DNA from: Zygnema cylindricum
Lineage: Eukaryota > Streptophyta > Zygnematophyceae > Zygnematales > Zygnemataceae
Direction: 5' to 3'
NCBI GenBank assembly: GCA_037447655.1
Contig: JBBHKE010002744.1
Coordinates: 186,001-250,000 of the forward strand
Length of the DNA stretch: 64,000 bases
Shown here: in pieces, positions 55,921 to 64,000 of the stretch
How positions within the stretch are numbered: the first letter of the stretch is position 1
How the letters are laid out: each line of letters starts with the position of its first letter
Notes under the pieces: generated by a model
What the model saw: only the letters and a program-made list of their open reading frames with translations
What the model was told of the DNA's origin: nothing
Database searches by the model: none
Translations under genes and position numbers: made by a program

Positions 55921-56600
55921 AAATAGAAAACTGAAATAAAAAAATAGAAAACAAAAAACATAAAAACATAAAACAGTAATAATAAAACAGAGACCACAAA
56001 ACAGTAAAAAACAAAGAGAAAACAAAAAACTGAAAATTAAAACCCTAAAAAAAAAAAAAAATCAGAAAACAGAAAACCGAAATAAAAAAATAGAAAACAA
56101 AACAAAGAGAAATCAAAAAACTGCAAACTGAAACCCTACAAAAAAAAAAAACAGAAAACATAAAATTGAAATAAAAAAATAGAAGACAAAAACAAAGAGA
56201 AAACAAAAAACTGCAAACTGAAACCCTAAAAAAATAAAAAAAACAGAAAACAGAAATCTGAAATAAAAATTTAGAAAACAAAACAAAGAAAAACATAAAA
56301 CTGCAAACTGAAACCCTAAAAAAAAAAAAAAAAACAAAAAACAGAAAACTGAAATAAAAAAATAGAATACAAAACAAAGAATAACATAAAACAGTAATTA
56401 TAAAACAGAGACCACAAAACAGAAAATAAAATAAAAAAACAGAAAATAAAAACAAAAAACAGAAAACAGAAAATAGAAATAAGAAAACAGAAATCAGAAA
56501 ACAAAAAAAAACAAACAAAAAATAAAAAATAGAAATCAGAAACCCTAGAATAAAAAACAAAAAACAGAAAACAGAAACCACAAAACAGAAAACATAATCC
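55920..56600. repeat. A-rich minisatellite with higher-order repeat
   Basis: About five imperfect copies of an 85-bp unit (GAAATAAAAAAATAGAAAAC, then CAAAGAGAAA, then CTGCAAACTGAAACCCTAAA). The segment ACAGTAAT with CAGAGACCACAAAACAG occurs near 55965 and 56385, giving a second period of about 420 bp. Each unit has one AAACCCTA, a telo-box motif, but this is not a telomere array. The F/Y-rich minus-strand frame across it is an artefact. Confidence 0.85.
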
Positions 56601-56662
56601 TGTGACAAATAATAAGTGAATTTGGGGTTAGAAATGATTTGATAAAAGACAAACACTCTTAC

Positions 56663-57067
56663 GTGTCATATACACCCCTGTAAAGTGTTCTGGAAACTTC
56701 TTTATAGTCCTCGGAATAAGTAAATGCTCTCCATTGACATAAGAATCCGCAATCATCCAGTTGATTACTCGCACGCGAGAAATCTTTGTGGATACGTGCT
56801 GAAGTTTTCGCCTCGACACCAAGACGCCACTGTAGTCTCCACGTGTCGGGTCCACATCTCCATTTAACGCTTCTTCTTCGAAGGGCTCCACATCTCCGAT
56901 TAAAGCTCTTTCTTCGAGGGGCTCCACGTTCGATGTATCTTCTGTCGGTAAATCAGGTTCTTGAGTCTCGCTTCCCACCATTTCGTCCAAAACAGGAGAT
57001 GGAGAAATTTCCGGCCTAAGGGTGCTTCTTGCCGTATATTTTGCGAACATTGTGTTAATGGGCCACA
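56663..57067 (-). CDS. Possible host exon, unknown protein (low confidence)
   Basis: A minus-strand frame that looks less repetitive than its surroundings. From Met at about 57067 it reads MWPINTMFAKYTARSTLRPE, then an acidic stretch with three related units (NVEPLEERALIG, DVEPFEEEALNG, DVDPTRGD), then VINWMIADSYVNGEHLLIPR and FPEHFTGVYM. A GTAAGA donor-like site follows at 56661-56656, so it could be a 5' exon. I recognise no family. An upstream hydrophobic extension to 57263 is open but unlikely to be coding. It could equally be chance. Confidence 0.25.
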
Positions 57068-57263
57068 TATTTTCAAAAACAAACAACACTTGCAGACAAA
57101 AAAATATATGGAGAAAATAAAACTGAATGTAAAACGCAAGGTAAATGGAGAAACTGATGAGATAGTGCCATGGTTGAATTGGAGGAGATGAATATATACC
57201 AATGAAAGAGAAGGTGGCAGTAAAAAAAGGAGGGAAACCTTTTCCCAAAATTTTGGTGTACAA

Positions 57264-57776
57264 ATTTTAAAATTTAAAATTGTGTTTCAAATTATCAAAA
57301 ATTTTAAAACGAAAAAATGAGCGGGAATGTTTGAAAATTTTGACCAGTTTCTGGCGAAAGATGTTCCCGTGCAATTTTCATGGCTGACCCATGGGAAGCG
57401 TTGGAGCATATTGAATGTACGGTTCGTTTTTGGACAGCCAAAATAGGGCATTCGATTACTGTGACGTTATCATATCGTTTTTACAGCCATATCATTTGCT
57501 TCATTTGCGCGAGCGTATATTTCTCTGTCCTCCAATCCGTCTTCAGAAGGAAGCCGCCGTTGGAAACGCCATGAATTTCTCCGCTCGCCTCTAGTTCGTT
57601 GTACTTTTCAGTTTTTTAGGGGTATTGAATATTTAAAAATTTTGAAATTTGAAAGTCTTAATAAGGTACGAATTTTCAAAATTCCGTAATAGTTTGATGC
57701 GCACCGTACGTAGTAATCCTTAGTTTAATCTGTGCATGTTATGCGCATAGGACATCTATGGAAAGGACCCAAATCG
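57264..57776. other. Non-coding interval
   Basis: AT-rich; only short frames; nothing recognised. Confidence 0.5.
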
Positions 57777-58285
57777 AGAGTACACCGCGAATCGTAATTA
57801 GAGTTATGTACGTTATTCCGTCACCCCAAATTTTGACTCAATCACCATAAATAGAGTACATTACTCTAAATTATTCTTTATATTATTTAAGGTGGTTTTT
57901 GAATGAGCATTAATAACACTAATACAGTGCCCTTTTAAATAGTGTGGCATATAGGTCGGTGTCTGACCGTGCAAAATTGTACTTTAATAAGTAAAAGATT
58001 ACAAAAAATGATTTAATACAAGCCGTTATCATGTAACTGCGTTTTAACAAACTGTGTAGTGCAAACGTCATAATGACGTGAACTGTATTCTGTATGTGAA
58101 CCTAATTTACTATAGATATATTAAGCGCCCAAATTTACGCCCAAATTACAGTTATTGATAAATTAAAGTATTTTTGTTTTTAAAAGGGTTGATTACCCAA
58201 AATAGAGTTAGCAACTCTAATTGTTTTTTTCCGTTGTTTTACTCTAATTATTTATTTATTCTATTTACGATTCGCGGTGTACTCT
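57777..58285. mobile_element. MITE-like element with terminal inverted repeats
   Basis: A 20-bp perfect inverted repeat, AGAGTACACCGCGAATCGTA at 57777-57796 and its reverse complement at 58266-58285, bounds 509 bp of non-coding AT-rich DNA. Subterminal TTAGAGT/ACTCTAA motifs recur inside on both sides. No transposase frame. No clear target-site duplication was found, so the superfamily is open. Confidence 0.6.
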
Positions 58286-58856
58286 ACCCTGTACGAAACA
58301 ACACCACCAAAAGTTTTGTAATGGAAAATTGACTAAAACCGTGTGCAAGAAACGAAATCGAAACGTACACATGGAAAACTGCCGACGAAACAAAAGGCTC
58401 GACGTGACCCACGACCAAATTAAACCACACTATCAACGAACCAACATTGCTAAAGCAACAACTACAGAAGTCACACAATTAAAAACCTAACAGGCTATTT
58501 ATTTTTATTTGTTGGAAAGCATCGAAAAGCGTCACAAAAGCGAAAAGAAACCCTGCCATTGGTTCGTACGATGCAGTTTGACGTGGTGAACTCAAATCCG
58601 AGACAATGGACAGTTCGATGAAATTGGTCGACGTTGAAGCGAAAGAAGGGTGATGATACGAGGGCGGTTGACGGTCCGCAGACTGCCGACAAAACCAGCC
58701 TACTTGGCATTCATCAAAAGCAGGCGTCGGCTAAATAATAAGTCGGCGTATACAGCTCGATTTGAAGTAAATACCTCCTGGTAGTCAATTAAGCTAGTCA
58801 ATTAAGCTGAAGTGAAGCTACTTTATTAATCGTGTCACTCCATCATAAGAAGCTTG
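58286..58856. other. Non-coding interval upstream of the BiP copies
   Basis: No gene recognised. It leads into the first copy of the 2.4-kb tandem duplication, which starts at 58857. Confidence 0.5.
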
Positions 58857-61249
<2,393 letters not shown>

Positions 61250-61250
<1 letters not shown>

Positions 61251-61500
61251 CGATATAAATTTACCCGATACCCAACAACACTTTTACCTGCTCGACTCAG
61301 ACGATCGTTTATTGATCTTTTTATTTAGCAGGGATCGTCTCTCTCTCCTCTCCCTCTCCCTTTCCCTCTCCCTCTCCTCTCTTCCCATATCCTCTTCTCT
61401 CCTCTCCTCTCCTCTCCTCTCTCTCCTCTCCTCTCCCTCTCCTTTCCCTCTCCTCTCCCTCTCCTTTCCCTCTCCTCTCCTCTCCTCTCCTCTCCTCTAT
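61250..61500. repeat. Polypyrimidine tract upstream of BiP copy 2
   Basis: (CTCTCC/CCTTT)n tract at 61330-61500, nearly pure C/T on the plus strand. The corresponding tract of copy 1 (58905-58970) is less than half as long, so it expanded after or during the duplication. Confidence 0.85.
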
Positions 61501-61537
61501 CGTGCAACTTAGAATCTTTGGTCTCCTAGTAGGAGAG

Positions 61538-64000
<2,463 letters not shown>

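Noticed and set aside
55920-56600. Interstitial telomere repeat
   Set aside because: AAACCCTA occurs once per 85-bp unit, not as a tandem TTTAGGG array.
56045-56656. 203-codon F/Y-rich minus-strand frame
   Set aside because: Lies on the A-rich minisatellite; translation of repeated T-rich sequence, no coding character.

Overview
The window is land-plant nuclear DNA (a streptophyte; species not identified). The evidence is a dense block of Ty1/copia LTR retrotransposons over about 1-54.1 kb and, at the right end, intron-containing copies of a plant BiP/luminal-binding-protein (HSP70) gene. I see no intact host gene. Every coding region is broken, so this is repeat-rich pericentromere-like or intergenic DNA.

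Layout. Elements are named here for reference. 1-35.5 kb is a nest of related copia families. R1 (minus, 1-4467) abuts R2 (minus, 4468-22308). R2 carries R3 (minus, 7335-21161) in its 5' LTR. R3 carries R4 (minus, 12560-19956) in its gag, and R4 carries a solo LTR S1 (17645-18693) in its gag. A plus-strand remnant R6 (22309-24338) is split by a second solo LTR, S2 (22388-23447). R5 (minus, 24339-35545) has its 3' LTR split by the youngest-looking full-length copy, P1 (plus, 24841-31269). Target-site duplications (TSDs) read from the sequence support the nesting: S1 CACCT, S2 GTTCG, P1 ATTTG, R3 GCTTG/GCTTA, R4 CACAT/CAGAT. 35.5-37.2 kb is non-coding, with a 400-bp purine tract. 37,246-54,078 is a different copia lineage, O1 (plus), split by C1 (minus, 40,945-45,791) and by a full-length copy, M1 (minus, 46,635-52,836, TSD AATTG). 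54.1-58.9 kb is mostly non-coding, with an A-rich minisatellite, one possible exon and a MITE-like inverted-repeat element. 58,857-64,000 holds two tandem copies of a decayed BiP gene.

Main points of interest. (1) The LTRs of the R/P/M families carry a series of four small hairpins with an AGGG-type loop in the RNA leader, and the stems show compensatory changes between families. (2) Each of those LTRs also carries, antisense to the element, a tRNA-like module. It has a D-arm/A-box-like segment, a B-box-like segment inside a covarying stem, and a T4-T5 run just downstream, like a Pol III unit. (3) C1 is circularly permuted, with order RT-RNaseH-LTR-gag-PR-IN-RT and ends meeting inside one RT codon stretch. 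This is what insertion of a one-LTR circle would leave. (4) These families have a primer-binding site that matches the anticodon arm of initiator tRNA-Met, and gag starts inside the LTR and reads through that site. O1 uses the ordinary tRNA 3'-end type.

All domain calls come from reading translated motifs. No alignment or database search was run.
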